From JANSYL01 sp965229695 (GTDB lineage Bacteria; Pseudomonadota; Alphaproteobacteria; Rhodobacterales; Rhodobacteraceae): a stretch of 64,000 nucleotides of DNA. Location: NCBI GenBank assembly GCA_965229695.1, contig OZ245921.1, positions 1,364,001 through 1,428,000 on the forward strand. The letters run 5' to 3'. The notes below the pieces were generated by a model. That model was not told where the DNA came from, ran no database searches, and saw only the letters and a list, made by a program, of their open reading frames with translations. Position 1 is the stretch's first letter; the number at the start of each line of letters is the position of its first letter. The position numbers were made by a program, and so were the translations under genes. Below, piece after piece: positions 16,967-25,601 of the stretch.

Positions 16967-17725
16967 TCAGCGGTCGTCATCATCCTCATCATCCGACCCG
17001 CTATCGGGCAGGTTGAACAGGCTGTCAGCATCAATCTCGGGCTCGGGGCTTTCATCCTCAGCCTCGTCCACACCGCTCAGCGTAAAGGTCTCCAGACCCG
17101 AGATGTTCGAGGGCATCTTGGGCTCCGGATCCATGCCCAGGCTCTGCTCGGTCGAGACCAGCTTGCGCCGCTCATCATCTGACATCACCTCACCCTCTTT
17201 CGCCTTCTTGGCGTTGGCCTTTTGCACAGCGGCATCCAGTTCCGACTGCTTACAAAGGCCCAGCGCCACCGGATCGATGGGTTGGATGTTCGAGATGTTC
17301 CAATGGGTGCGCTCGCGGATTGCCTGGATCGTCGGCTTGGTCGTGCCCACCAGTTTCGAGATCTGCCCATCGCTCAGTTCCGGGTGGAACTTCACCAGCC
17401 ACAGGATCGAGGCCGGCCGGTCCTGCCGCTTCGACAGCGGGGTATAGCGCGGGCCGCGGCGCTTTTCCTCACCCACGGCGGCGGGGTTAAACTTCAGCTT
17501 CAGCTTATAGAGCGGATCAGCCTCGGCCTTGTCGATTTCTTCCTGGGTCAACTGGTTGTTCACCAACGGATCGAAGCCTTTCACGCCAGCGGCCACATCG
17601 CCATCGGCAATGCCCTGCACTTCCAACTCATGCAGACCACAAAAATCCCCGATCTGCTTGAAACTCAGGGTGGTGTTGTCGACAAGCCAAACAGCAGTGG
17701 CTTTGGCCATGATTGGTTTGTTCAT
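16967..17725 (-). CDS. TrcR-like cell-cycle transcriptional regulator (DUF1013)
   Basis: 252 residues. The conserved core runs from about residue 8 to 180: TAVWLVDNTTLSFKQIGDFCGLHELEVQGIADGDV is a helix-turn-helix-like start, and a second HTH-like region is DGQISKLVGTTKPTIQAIRERTHWN. The tail is very acidic and ends in DDEDDDDR. This family is alphaproteobacterial, named TrcR in rickettsiae, and is thought to be an essential DNA-binding regulator. It stands alone, with its own terminator and about 120 bp of divergent promoter space shared with the RNase T2 gene. Confidence 0.88.
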   Translation of the reverse strand: MNKPIMAKATAVWLVDNTTLSFKQIGDFCGLHELEVQGIADGDVAAGVKGFDPLVNNQLTQEEIDKAEADPLYKLKLKFNPAAVGEEKRRGPRYTPLSKRQDRPASILWLVKFHPELSDGQISKLVGTTKPTIQAIRERTHWNISNIQPIDPVALGLCKQSELDAAVQKANAKKAKEGEVMSDDERRKLVSTEQSLGMDPEPKMPSNISGLETFTLSGVDEAEDESPEPEIDADSLFNLPDSGSDDEDDDDR

Positions 17726-17849
17726 CTGACGCTCCTTAAGATAAGCCTGTCCCGGCGCCGGAAATCGGCTGCGGAGGGTCTCCGCGGTTCCTCGATGTCG
17801 GGGAAGTTGCGGCGTATATAGGCGCGCTGGGCGTTGGAGGGAAGAGCAA

Positions 17850-18485
17850 ATGCAAAAGGTCTTGGCGCTGATCGCAGCGCTGCTGGCGGCACCGGTCTGG
17901 GCCGATGGCGAACCTGCGGGAGAGTTTGACTATTACGTACTGGCGCTGTCCTGGACCCCAAGCTGGTGCGCGCTGGAAGGCGATGATCGGGGCAGCCCGC
18001 AATGCGATCCCGGTCGCGGCTTTGGTTTCACCCTGCACGGGCTTTGGCCGCAATATGAAGACGGCTGGCCAAGCTTCTGCCCCACGGTCGAGCGTATGCC
18101 ATCCCGATCCATGACGGCCGAGATGGAACCGCTTTTTGGATCATCCGGCCTGGCCTGGCACCAATGGCGCAAACATGGGGTCTGCACCGGCCTTTCGGCG
18201 CGCGATTACTATCGCCTGTCGCAACTGGCCTATGACCAAATCACCCGTCCCCCGCTGTTTCGCCAACTCGACCGCGCCGTGCGCCTGCCCGCCGAGGTGA
18301 TCGAAGAGGCTTTCCTTGAGGCCAACCCAAACCTCACCGAAGAAATGCTCACGGTGACCTGCCGCCAAGACCGTATTCAGGAGGTGCGCATCTGCCTGAC
18401 CCGCGATCTCTCCCCACGCGCCTGCGCTGCGGATGTCGCGCGTGACTGCCAGCTTGATGACGCGCTTTTCAGCCCGATGCGCTGA
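17850..18485 (+). CDS. Secreted ribonuclease T2 family protein
   Basis: 211 residues with a signal peptide (MQKVLALIAALLAAPVWA-DG). Both RNase T2 active-site blocks are present: CAS I as FTLHGLWPQ (His63) and CAS II as WHQWRKHGVC (His104, His109). The CAS II Glu of the canonical HEWxKHG is Gln105 here. Multiple cysteines fit a disulfide-bonded periplasmic or secreted nuclease that cleaves RNA through 2',3'-cyclic phosphates. It may provide substrates for the cpdB-type cyclic phosphodiesterase at about 29-31 kb, but that link is only thematic. Confidence 0.9.
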   Translation: MQKVLALIAALLAAPVWADGEPAGEFDYYVLALSWTPSWCALEGDDRGSPQCDPGRGFGFTLHGLWPQYEDGWPSFCPTVERMPSRSMTAEMEPLFGSSGLAWHQWRKHGVCTGLSARDYYRLSQLAYDQITRPPLFRQLDRAVRLPAEVIEEAFLEANPNLTEEMLTVTCRQDRIQEVRICLTRDLSPRACAADVARDCQLDDALFSPMR

Positions 18486-18629
18486 TCGCCCTTCATCTTT
18501 CCAAAAATACGTAAAATCCGACCGCGCCACCCACGCGACGCCAGATCAAAAGCCGCGCGTGACCCCAAAGGCACCCACCGCACGCAGTGCCAGAAGGAAT
18601 GCGGCGCAAGCCGCGCCATTTGCTTGAAA

Positions 18630-19229
18630 TCACAGTGCCTTGCGCGCCCGCAACGCGGCGGAAATTGTGCCGTCGTCCAGATAATCCAACTCGCCGCCAA
18701 TGGGCACACCCTGCGCCAGAGAGGTCACGGAAACCTCCGTTCCCTCCAGCGCATCCGCGATGTAATGGGCGGTGGTCTGACCATCCACGGTGGCATTCAA
18801 GGCCAAAATCACCTCACGCACGCCCTCACCCGCGATTCGATCCAGAAGCTTTGGGATATGCAGGTCTTCGGGCCCGACATCATCCAATGCGCTCAAGGTG
18901 CCACCCAGCACATGGTATCGCCCGGCAAAGGCCTGCCCCCGCTCCATCGCCCAGAGATCGGCGACATCTTCGACCACGCAAATCTGACCGTTTGCCCGCG
19001 CGTCATCCAAACAGATTGGGCATAAATCGCCGGTGCCGATATTGCCGCAATTCAGGCATTCGCGCGCTGTTTCGGCCACCTTGCCCATCGCATCGGCCAA
19101 AGGCCGCATCAGCGGCCCGCGCTTCTTGATCAGATGCAACACCGCACGTCGGGCCGAGCGAGGACCAAGCCCGGGCAGCCGCGCCATAATCTCGATCAGC
19201 GTTTCGATATCTTTGGGGCCCTGGGCCAA
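18630..19229 (-). CDS. recR: Recombination mediator protein RecR
   Basis: 199 residues, standard RecR length. It shows an N-terminal helix-hairpin-helix (RLPGLGPRSARRAVLHLI), a zinc finger (CLNCGN...CPIC), a Toprim domain (CVVEDVADLWAME) and the C-terminal GVPIGGELDYLDDGT segment. RecR with RecO and RecF loads RecA on gapped DNA. It is the third gene of a dnaX-ybaB-recR operon, 12 bp after ybaB. About 140 bp downstream to the RNase T2 gene contains nothing I recognise. Confidence 0.97.
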   Translation of the reverse strand: MAQGPKDIETLIEIMARLPGLGPRSARRAVLHLIKKRGPLMRPLADAMGKVAETARECLNCGNIGTGDLCPICLDDARANGQICVVEDVADLWAMERGQAFAGRYHVLGGTLSALDDVGPEDLHIPKLLDRIAGEGVREVILALNATVDGQTTAHYIADALEGTEVSVTSLAQGVPIGGELDYLDDGTISAALRARKAL

Positions 19230-19241
19230 GCGCGCGGTTCC

Positions 19242-19586
19242 TTAGAACGGCATCTTCATGCCGGGCGGCAGGCCCATGCCTTCGGCCAGCTTGCCCATTT
19301 CGGCCTGGCTTAGCTCCTGCGCTTTCACCTGCGCATCTTTGATCGCGGCCAGGATCAAATCCTCGACAACCTCTTTGTCGTCTTCGTTGAAAATCGAAGG
19401 GTCGATATCCAGCGCGGTCAACTCTCCTTTGGCCGTGGCTGTCGCTTTGACCAGCCCCGCCCCGGATTCGCCCGTGACCATCATGGATTCGAGCGCTTCT
19501 TGCATCTCGACCATTTTGCCCTGCATTTCCTGGGCCTGTTTCATCATCTTGGCCATATCGCCAAGCCCGCCCAAACCTTTCAGCAT
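19242..19586 (-). CDS. ybaB: YbaB/EbfC family nucleoid-associated protein
   Basis: 114 residues. The sequence MLKGLGGLGDMAKMMKQAQEM with the following coiled helix, and a C-terminal GLPPGMKMPF, are typical of YbaB/EbfC dimers, which bind DNA as nucleoid-associated proteins. It lies 18 bp after dnaX and 12 bp before recR, the conserved dnaX-ybaB-recR arrangement. Confidence 0.96.
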   Translation of the reverse strand: MLKGLGGLGDMAKMMKQAQEMQGKMVEMQEALESMMVTGESGAGLVKATATAKGELTALDIDPSIFNEDDKEVVEDLILAAIKDAQVKAQELSQAEMGKLAEGMGLPPGMKMPF

Positions 19587-19604
19587 GTCCTGCGTTCCTT
19601 CTGT

Positions 19605-21368
19605 TCAATCATCCTCGAAAGGATCCCAATCCGGGTCGTCCTCGGGAAGTTCTTCAAGCGCCTCAACCCCGGCCTGAGCGGCCAGTTCCTCGCGGCTGCG
19701 GATATCGGTGATCTTGGCATCGGGAAAGGCCGATTTGACCGCCTGCATTAACGGATGATCGCTGATATCGGCCTCCATCTCGCGGCGGGCGGCTTGGGCC
19801 TCTTCCTCGATGGTTGCACCGCCACCCTCAGCCTGGACCGAGATCGCCCAGCGCGCCCCAGTGGCCAGTTTCAGTGCCCGTCCCAAGCGGCTGGCCAGAT
19901 CGCTCGGCGCCACCTCGGTCGGTTGAAAACTGATCTGGCCAGGCGCGTAGCTGACCAGCCGCAACGCGGTTTTGACCTCGACCAAAAGCTTCAGATCGCG
20001 CGTTTCTTCGATCAATGCCACAACGCTTTGAAAACTCGGGTAGCGCGACAGATCCACCACCGGAGCGGTAGCCAGGGCGGCTTGCGCGCCGTCCGATCCC
20101 ACCGGGCCGCGCGCCGCGGGCGCAGGGGCCTTCGCCTGCGGACCCGGCGGGGCACCGCCGCCCGCAGCCCCACCGGTCGGCATCGGTGCGCCGGGCGGAT
20201 TGCTTTGCAGCTTTTTCACCAAATCCCCCGGCGTCGGCAGATCAGCCACATGGGTCAGGCGGATCACCGCCATTTCAGCGGCCATCATCGCATTGGGGGC
20301 CAGGCTGACCTCCTCCAACGCTTTCAACAGCATCTGCCACATCCGCGTCAGCACCCGCATAGGCAAACGCTCGGCCAGGCTGCGGCCCCGCGTCCGATCC
20401 TCGGGCGCAATGGTGGGGTCGTCAGCAGCCTGCGGGGTGATTTTGATAACGCTCAGCCAATGGGTGATCTCAGCCAAATCGCGCAGCACGGCCACCGGGT
20501 CCGCCCCATCGGCATATTGCGCGCCAAGACTGTCCAACGCGCCCGAGGCATCACCGCCCATGATCGCCTCGAACAGGTCCATGACCCGACCCCGATCCGC
20601 TAGGCCCAGCATCGCGCGCACCTGATCGGCGCTGGTTTCGCCCGCGCCATGGGCAATCGCCTGATCCAGCAGGCTCATCGCATCACGCACCGACCCTTCG
20701 GCGGCGCGTGTGATCAAAGCCAGGGCATCCTCGGCAATCGCGGCCCCTTCCAGGCCCGCCACCTTTTGCAGATGGGCGATCATCACCTCGGGCTCGATCC
20801 GGCGCAGATCAAAGCGCTGACAGCGCGACAGAACCGTCACCGGCACCTTGCGAATTTCGGTGGTGGCAAACAGGAATTTCACATGCGCGGGCGGCTCTTC
20901 CAGGGTCTTCAACAGCGCGTTGAAGGCGCTGGTCGACAGCATGTGAACTTCGTCGATGATGAAAATCTTATACCGCGCCGTCGCCGCCCGATAGCTAACG
21001 GTTTCAATGATCGCGTCGCGGATATTTTGAACCCCGGTGTTCGAGGCCGCGTCCATCTCCATCACATCGACATGGCGACCTTCGGCAATGGCGACGCAAT
21101 TCTCGCACACACCGCATGGCTCGGTCGTTGGCCCGCCCTGCCCATCCGCACCGATGCAGTTCAGCCCCTTCGCGATGATCCGGGCCGTTGTGGTTTTGCC
21201 CGTCCCTCGAATGCCGGTCAGCATAAAGGCCTGGGCAATCCGATCCGCTTCGAACGCGTTTTTCAGGGTGCGGACCATCGCCTCCTGCCCGATGAGATCG
21301 GCAAAGGTTGCGGGGCGGTATTTCCGCGCGAGAACCTGATAACCGCTATCGGGGGTGTCGTTCATCAA
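19605..21368 (-). CDS. dnaX: DNA polymerase III subunits gamma/tau
   Basis: 587 residues. The AAA+ clamp-loader core (about 1-370) has Walker A GIRGTGKTTTAR, a four-Cys zinc module beginning CGVCENC, and the DEVHML Walker B. A Pro/Ala/Gly-rich linker (about 385-430) leads to a tau-like C-terminal domain and an acidic end (EELPEDDPDWDPFEDD). It loads the beta clamp and, as tau, couples polymerase and helicase. No A-AAA-AAG type slippery heptamer is evident, so a separate gamma form by programmed frameshifting is not supported. It heads the dnaX-ybaB-recR operon. Confidence 0.97.
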   Translation of the reverse strand: MMNDTPDSGYQVLARKYRPATFADLIGQEAMVRTLKNAFEADRIAQAFMLTGIRGTGKTTTARIIAKGLNCIGADGQGGPTTEPCGVCENCVAIAEGRHVDVMEMDAASNTGVQNIRDAIIETVSYRAATARYKIFIIDEVHMLSTSAFNALLKTLEEPPAHVKFLFATTEIRKVPVTVLSRCQRFDLRRIEPEVMIAHLQKVAGLEGAAIAEDALALITRAAEGSVRDAMSLLDQAIAHGAGETSADQVRAMLGLADRGRVMDLFEAIMGGDASGALDSLGAQYADGADPVAVLRDLAEITHWLSVIKITPQAADDPTIAPEDRTRGRSLAERLPMRVLTRMWQMLLKALEEVSLAPNAMMAAEMAVIRLTHVADLPTPGDLVKKLQSNPPGAPMPTGGAAGGGAPPGPQAKAPAPAARGPVGSDGAQAALATAPVVDLSRYPSFQSVVALIEETRDLKLLVEVKTALRLVSYAPGQISFQPTEVAPSDLASRLGRALKLATGARWAISVQAEGGGATIEEEAQAARREMEADISDHPLMQAVKSAFPDAKITDIRSREELAAQAGVEALEELPEDDPDWDPFEDD

Positions 21369-21513
21369 AGCACTTTCGGGATCGGCCGGCTCGGTTTGTC
21401 AGAGATTAGGCGCAAGCCACGGCAAGGTCCATGGGCGGATAGGGCCCTGCACGGCCTTGGCGGCGGCTCGATTGTCTGTCATGCCAGAACGGCACTTTCA
21501 AAAGGGGCCTTGC

Positions 21514-21858
21514 ATGGCCAAAGAACACACACCCAACCGTGCCCTTGTCTTGGCGATGAGCGGGTTTTTCGCAGTCCTGTCACTGGCCGCCCTATTGTTC
21601 TGGCTTGCAGCCCTGGTGATGCCCGGCGGGATCAACGGGGTGATCGCGCTGGTCGGCCCCGCCAGCGTCGCGATCTTCAGCACGCTGCACATCCCCGCTG
21701 CCATCGTCGGCATTTTGCTCTGGCAATGGTATCGCGCCGATTTGGCCCCGATACACCGCGTCGCGCTTGAGGCCGCAACGCTCTATTTCGGCCTGGCCGT
21801 GCTGATCAGCATCTTCTTCAACTACCTCGCCGTCACCCTGCTCGACGCGGTGAGCTGA
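21514..21858 (+). CDS. Small integral membrane protein of unknown function
   Basis: 114 residues from ATG 21514 (MAKEHTPNRALVLA) preceded by AAGGGG; an upstream in-frame extension lies antisense to the dnaX start region and is rejected. Three hydrophobic helices are visible (about 10-35, 42-65 and 85-110), with a short WYRADLAP loop. There is no motif or recognisable family. It is divergent from dnaX and separated from the ankyrin gene by about 170 bp that contain GC-rich inverted segments but nothing I can name. Confidence 0.55.
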   Translation: MAKEHTPNRALVLAMSGFFAVLSLAALLFWLAALVMPGGINGVIALVGPASVAIFSTLHIPAAIVGILLWQWYRADLAPIHRVALEAATLYFGLAVLISIFFNYLAVTLLDAVS

Positions 21859-22032
21859 CACGCCGTGCTTGCCGGATCACTTTGGGTATCGTAAGACCGA
21901 CCTGCCGCTCGGGGCGGCACCCAGGTCCGCGGAAAGCCGTCATCGGCCCCCCTTACAGTCTGATATGACATCCTTTCGGTGTCTCTCTTGCCCGGTTGAG
22001 CGGACCATTGGGCGGTTTACGGAGGGAACCCG

Positions 22033-23574
22033 ATGACAAAATCCCTGGATCAATTGCGTCGTGACGCCAAGGCGTTGAAAACCACCTATGAAGCCGGTGA
22101 TAGGCACGCCCAACTACGCGTGAATAACTGGATCCCCGACCATGGGGGAAAATCGCTGAAACACGCCGATTTCCTGCATGTGATTGCCCGCGACAACGGC
22201 TTTGCCACCTGGCCGCAGCTGAAGCTGGCGGTGGAAACCATGGGCATGGATCGCGCGGCCAAACAGCAACGCTTGGTGGTCGCGGTGCATCATGGGCAAG
22301 CTTGGGTTGTGGATCGGCTTTTGGCCGACACGCCCGATTTGGCCGAGGGTAATTTTGGCCTGCTCTGCAGCCTTTATCTGCGCGATCAGGTGGCCGAGTG
22401 GTTGGAGCGCGACGCCAAAATCGCAACACAAAAGCTGGGCGTGGCCCCACCGCTGACCCATTTGGCGCGATCACGGATGCTGTCCCACTACCCCGAACGC
22501 GAGGCGGCGATGCTGGACATCGCGGAAATGCTCTTGGCCAATGGTGCCGATGTGAATGCAGGCACCCCTGCCTATGCTGGCAGCGATCATATGCTTTCCA
22601 CGCTTTATTTCGCCGTTGGCCATGCGGGCAACATGCCGATGACACGCTGGTTGTTGGAACATGGGGCCGACCCGAATGACGGCGAATCGCTTTACCATTC
22701 GACCGAGCTCGGGCACCGCGAAGGGCTGAAGCTCTTGCTGGAACACGGGGCCGACCCGACCGGCACCAACGCCCTGCTCCGCGCCATGGATTTCCACGAT
22801 ATCGAAGCGGTGCAATTGCTGCTTGATGCCGGGGCGCTGGCCGATGAATTCAACGGCGCCCATGTGGGGGGCGAGGCGCCCTGGGTCGTCCCCGCGATGC
22901 ATCAGGCCGCCCGCCGGAAATCGCCACGCGAGATGATCGAGCTTCTGCTCGAGGCTGGGGCCGATCCCTTGCGCGCCTATCAGGGCATGACGCCCTATGC
23001 CTATGCGCGGGTCTTCGGCAATCGGGTCTTGGCCGAGGTGCTCGAAACGCGGGGCCACACCACGCCCTTGTCACCGGTCGAACAGCATATGGCAGATCTC
23101 GCAGATGGGGTCGCGCCCGAGGGTAAATTCATCGATCCCGAAACCCTGCCCGAGGCTTGCCGGAACATCATCCGCATGATCCTGCACCTGCCCGGCACCC
23201 TGCCGCATATCAAACGGTTGGTGGCCGCAGGCGTCGAATATGACCGCCCCGACACCGAAGGGCTGACGCCTGTGCAAATCGCCGGGTGGGAAGGGTTGCC
23301 CGAGGTCATGGATTATTTCCTAAGCCTGAAACCCGATCTGGGGCATATCAACGGCTATGGGGGCACGTTGCTGTCCACGATCCTGCATGGCTCAGAAAAC
23401 AACCCCGATGCAAAGGGCCGCGATTATGTCGGCTGCCTGCATTTGGCGCTGCATGAAGGGGTCGCCATCCCCCAGCGCGCCATCGAGGTTGCGGGTGATC
23501 CAGACGTGGCCGAAGCGCTGCGCGCCTGGGCCGAGGCGCATCCTGGACAGGTTGTGGAAGGCGGCCCAGCTTGA
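22033..23574 (+). CDS. Ankyrin-repeat protein
   Basis: 513 residues starting MTKSLDQLRRDAKALKTTYE after GGAGGG. Several ankyrin units are clear: AEMLLANGADVNAGTP, TRWLLEHGADPNDGES, LKLLLEHGADPTGTN, VQLLLDAGALADEFN and IELLLEAGADPLRAYQ, then degenerate units to the C-terminus. There is no signal peptide or membrane anchor. The N-terminal 60 residues (RDNGFATWPQLKLAVE) recur in bacterial ankyrin proteins as a helical cap. It is probably a cytoplasmic protein-binding scaffold; partner unknown. A small membrane-protein gene follows after 52 bp. Confidence 0.82.
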   Translation: MTKSLDQLRRDAKALKTTYEAGDRHAQLRVNNWIPDHGGKSLKHADFLHVIARDNGFATWPQLKLAVETMGMDRAAKQQRLVVAVHHGQAWVVDRLLADTPDLAEGNFGLLCSLYLRDQVAEWLERDAKIATQKLGVAPPLTHLARSRMLSHYPEREAAMLDIAEMLLANGADVNAGTPAYAGSDHMLSTLYFAVGHAGNMPMTRWLLEHGADPNDGESLYHSTELGHREGLKLLLEHGADPTGTNALLRAMDFHDIEAVQLLLDAGALADEFNGAHVGGEAPWVVPAMHQAARRKSPREMIELLLEAGADPLRAYQGMTPYAYARVFGNRVLAEVLETRGHTTPLSPVEQHMADLADGVAPEGKFIDPETLPEACRNIIRMILHLPGTLPHIKRLVAAGVEYDRPDTEGLTPVQIAGWEGLPEVMDYFLSLKPDLGHINGYGGTLLSTILHGSENNPDAKGRDYVGCLHLALHEGVAIPQRAIEVAGDPDVAEALRAWAEAHPGQVVEGGPA

Positions 23575-23626
23575 CTTGAGCCCGGGATCGGGGCCGACTG
23601 GGCCCCGATCCTATGCCGAGGCCGCC

Positions 23627-24013
23627 ATGACCCTAAGCCGCAGCAGCATACGTATTCTTCTGGTCCTTTGGATCGGCACGATGGCGCTGGCCGGTTTTGC
23701 GCTGTTGCAAGACCCGACAGGCGATGGATTCACCCGTGGCCTAAACCGGATTATGGGGTTTCTAAGTTGGCAATTGGCCGGGGCGATTTTGGCCCTGGGC
23801 CTCTGGATCGGCACCCGGGGCTTGCCCAAAGGCGATGTGTTGCGACGCTTCGGGCGCGTGCCCGGCTGGTGGAGCTTGGGCCTATTGGGGATCGTGCTGA
23901 TCTGGATCGCCATCGGGGTGATCGGGGCCGAGATGGGCCGCTCGAACGCGATTGAGGCGGCGCCACCAGCAACGCCAACGCAACCGGCACAGACCGTCGT
24001 TCCGACGGAATAG
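23627..24013 (+). CDS. Small membrane protein of unknown function
   Basis: 128 residues from ATG 23627 (MTLSRSSIRILLVLW). Three hydrophobic helices are visible (about 7-26, 45-63 and 82-104), followed by a hydrophilic Pro/Thr/Ala-rich tail ending QTVVPTE. It is on the same strand as the ankyrin gene and 52 bp behind it, so cotranscription is plausible. No family recognised. Confidence 0.5.
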   Translation: MTLSRSSIRILLVLWIGTMALAGFALLQDPTGDGFTRGLNRIMGFLSWQLAGAILALGLWIGTRGLPKGDVLRRFGRVPGWWSLGLLGIVLIWIAIGVIGAEMGRSNAIEAAPPATPTQPAQTVVPTE

Positions 24014-24070
24014 CGCTGGCGGGAGGTGTTTTTGGGGAGGGGGCTTTCGGCGGCGACGCCGGCTGTCGGC

Positions 24071-24100
24071 AGTCGGAACCTGCCTGGCGGCAGAACCCGA
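24071..24100 (-). other. Hairpin just downstream of the SRP RNA
   Basis: An inverted repeat (GTCGG...CTGCC against GGCAG...CCGAC, with a symmetric 3x3 internal loop and TGGC as the plus-strand tetraloop) begins 6 bp past the 3' end of the SRP RNA. It lacks a U tract. It may serve processing or termination of that RNA. Confidence 0.4.
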
Positions 24101-24106
24101 CTGGGG

Positions 24107-24201
24107 TGAGAGGCTGGACAACGACCCAAGCGGGGCTCGTTACGGCTGCTTCCTTCCGGATCTGACCGGGTTGGCGAGGCGCTCGCCCGCGCCAACCTCT
24201 C
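24107..24201 (-). ncRNA. ffs: Signal recognition particle RNA (4.5S, bacterial small type)
   Basis: On the minus strand the sequence contains CCGGTCAGATCCGGAAGGAA followed by GCAGCC, the highly conserved SRP domain IV loop that binds Ffh. The ends pair as GAGAGG...CCTCTC, closing a hairpin-type RNA of about 95 nt, the expected size. It guides signal-sequence proteins to the membrane with Ffh and FtsY. It lies on the dnaX strand but 2.7 kb upstream, with three plus-strand genes between, so it is an independent transcript. Confidence 0.95.
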
Positions 24202-24208
24202 AAGGCTG

Positions 24209-24237
24209 GAAATAGGCAATTCATGCCGCCCATGCAA
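24209..24237 (-). promoter_or_regulatory. Likely promoter of the SRP RNA gene
   Basis: On the minus strand TTGCAT (-35), a 17-nt spacer and TATTTC (-10) are followed 7 nt later by the first G of the paired SRP RNA end. Spacing and position fit a housekeeping sigma-70-type promoter. Confidence 0.6.
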
Positions 24238-24453
24238 GCCCAGGTCGTTTTCAGGCTAGACCGTGGTGGTTGCGGCTGGTCAGGCTTGGTCATCTGATCC
24301 AACGCCAGAGGCCTTACCGCCCGATGACGCCCTCGCTCTTGATATCCGCGCCGTATGGCCGATCGGGTGGGGCACCTTACGGCAAAACCCAAGGCTGGTG
24401 GCCGCCCCCATGTCTCGTCTCGTTTCACCCCAATTCTGTGAACGGAGAAAGAC

Positions 24454-25578
24454 ATGAAAGATATCAAAACACACCCAAGCCTCTCGCTTGAGCCCGACCT
24501 GCTGCACCTCACCTGGGCAGATGGAACCGAAAGCGCCTATCCCAGCATCTGGTTGCGTGACAATTGCCCATCAGGCTTTCATCCAGACACCAAAGAACGC
24601 ATTGCGGATTTGATGAACCTGCCGCAAACGCCAGAGATCGCGGATGCCGCGTTTGACGGCGACTGGCTGCACATCACCTGGCGCAGCGAAGACCACCAGA
24701 GCCGCCTTCCGCTGTCTTGGCTGGCCGAACATCAGCCCGGAAAAAAGCGCGCCGATCCCGCCGATATCCCCGCCAAAATCTGGTGGGGCGATCTGGGAGC
24801 GGCGGGTATTCCCCGCTTTGAGGCCCAAGCCATCGCCACAAGCGATACCGCCTTGCGCGACTGGATCGCCACGACGATCCGATACGGCCTAAGCATCGTT
24901 GATGGGTTGGAGGATCGAACCGATGCGGGCATGGACCTTGCCCGACGGATCGGGTTCTTGCGGCAAACCAATTTCGGGATCGAGTTCGAGGTTCGATCCA
25001 AGCCCGATCCAAACAACCTGGCCTATACGGCGCTGGAATTGCCGCTCCACACCGACCTGCCCAATCAGGAACTGCCGCCGGGCTATCAATTTCTGCATTG
25101 TCTGGCCAATGAGGCCGAAGGCGGCGGGTCGGTCTTTGCTGATGGCTTTGCCATCGCCGAAGATCTGCGTCAGACCGCGCCCGAGGCCTTTGCGCTTTTG
25201 GCTGAAACCGCGATCCCATTTGCGTTTCACGATGATGACACCGATCTGCGCGTGCATCGCCCGGTGATCACCCTGGATACCCAAGGAACACTGCGCGAGA
25301 TTAAGTGGAACGCCCATATCGCGGGCATGTTCGATATGCCTGCTGACGAGATGGCCGCCTATTACCGGGCCTATCGCGCTTTCATGGCCAAGACCCGCGA
25401 CCCGGCGTATCAAATCACCCTCAAGCTTGCTGGCGGTGAGATGGTCGTGTTCGACAACCGCCGCGTGCTGCATGGCCGTGCCGCCTTTGACCCGAGCACG
25501 GGCTTTCGGCATTTGCAGGGCTGCTACGTCGATCGGGGTGAGGTGCAATCCCGCCTGCGGGTGTTGTCGCGCGATTAG
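24454..25578 (+). CDS. Gamma-butyrobetaine/trimethyllysine-type 2-oxoglutarate dioxygenase
   Basis: 374 residues from ATG 24454 after CGGAGAA. An N-terminal DUF971-like domain (about 10-95, with YPSIWLRDNCP) precedes a TauD/TfdA-type Fe(II)/2-oxoglutarate dioxygenase core. Iron ligands are visible as LHTDLPNQ (H-x-D) and the distal RRVLHGR His. This domain pair is that of gamma-butyrobetaine hydroxylase, which makes L-carnitine, and trimethyllysine hydroxylase. In marine bacteria such enzymes work in carnitine or betaine metabolism. No carnitine operon is adjacent, so the substrate is inferred. Confidence 0.82.
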   Translation: MKDIKTHPSLSLEPDLLHLTWADGTESAYPSIWLRDNCPSGFHPDTKERIADLMNLPQTPEIADAAFDGDWLHITWRSEDHQSRLPLSWLAEHQPGKKRADPADIPAKIWWGDLGAAGIPRFEAQAIATSDTALRDWIATTIRYGLSIVDGLEDRTDAGMDLARRIGFLRQTNFGIEFEVRSKPDPNNLAYTALELPLHTDLPNQELPPGYQFLHCLANEAEGGGSVFADGFAIAEDLRQTAPEAFALLAETAIPFAFHDDDTDLRVHRPVITLDTQGTLREIKWNAHIAGMFDMPADEMAAYYRAYRAFMAKTRDPAYQITLKLAGGEMVVFDNRRVLHGRAAFDPSTGFRHLQGCYVDRGEVQSRLRVLSRD

Positions 25579-25601
25579 GACGCGATCTCTTCAAACCAGG
25601 C

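Noticed and set aside
19605..21368. Programmed frameshift in dnaX
   Set aside because: I see no A-AAA-AAG-like slippery site followed by a stable stem at the expected position.
20649..21770. Long plus-strand open frame antisense to dnaX
   Set aside because: His/Arg/Gln-rich shadow of the dnaX coding strand with no recognisable domain, whereas dnaX is certain.
24263..24457. Small open frame of 64 codons upstream of the dioxygenase, overlapping its start as ATGA
   Set aside because: The overlap is suggestive and part of the sequence looks protein-like, but there is no Shine-Dalgarno, no hydrophobic or motif content and no family. It is kept only as a possibility; the rest of 24238-24453 shows nothing else.
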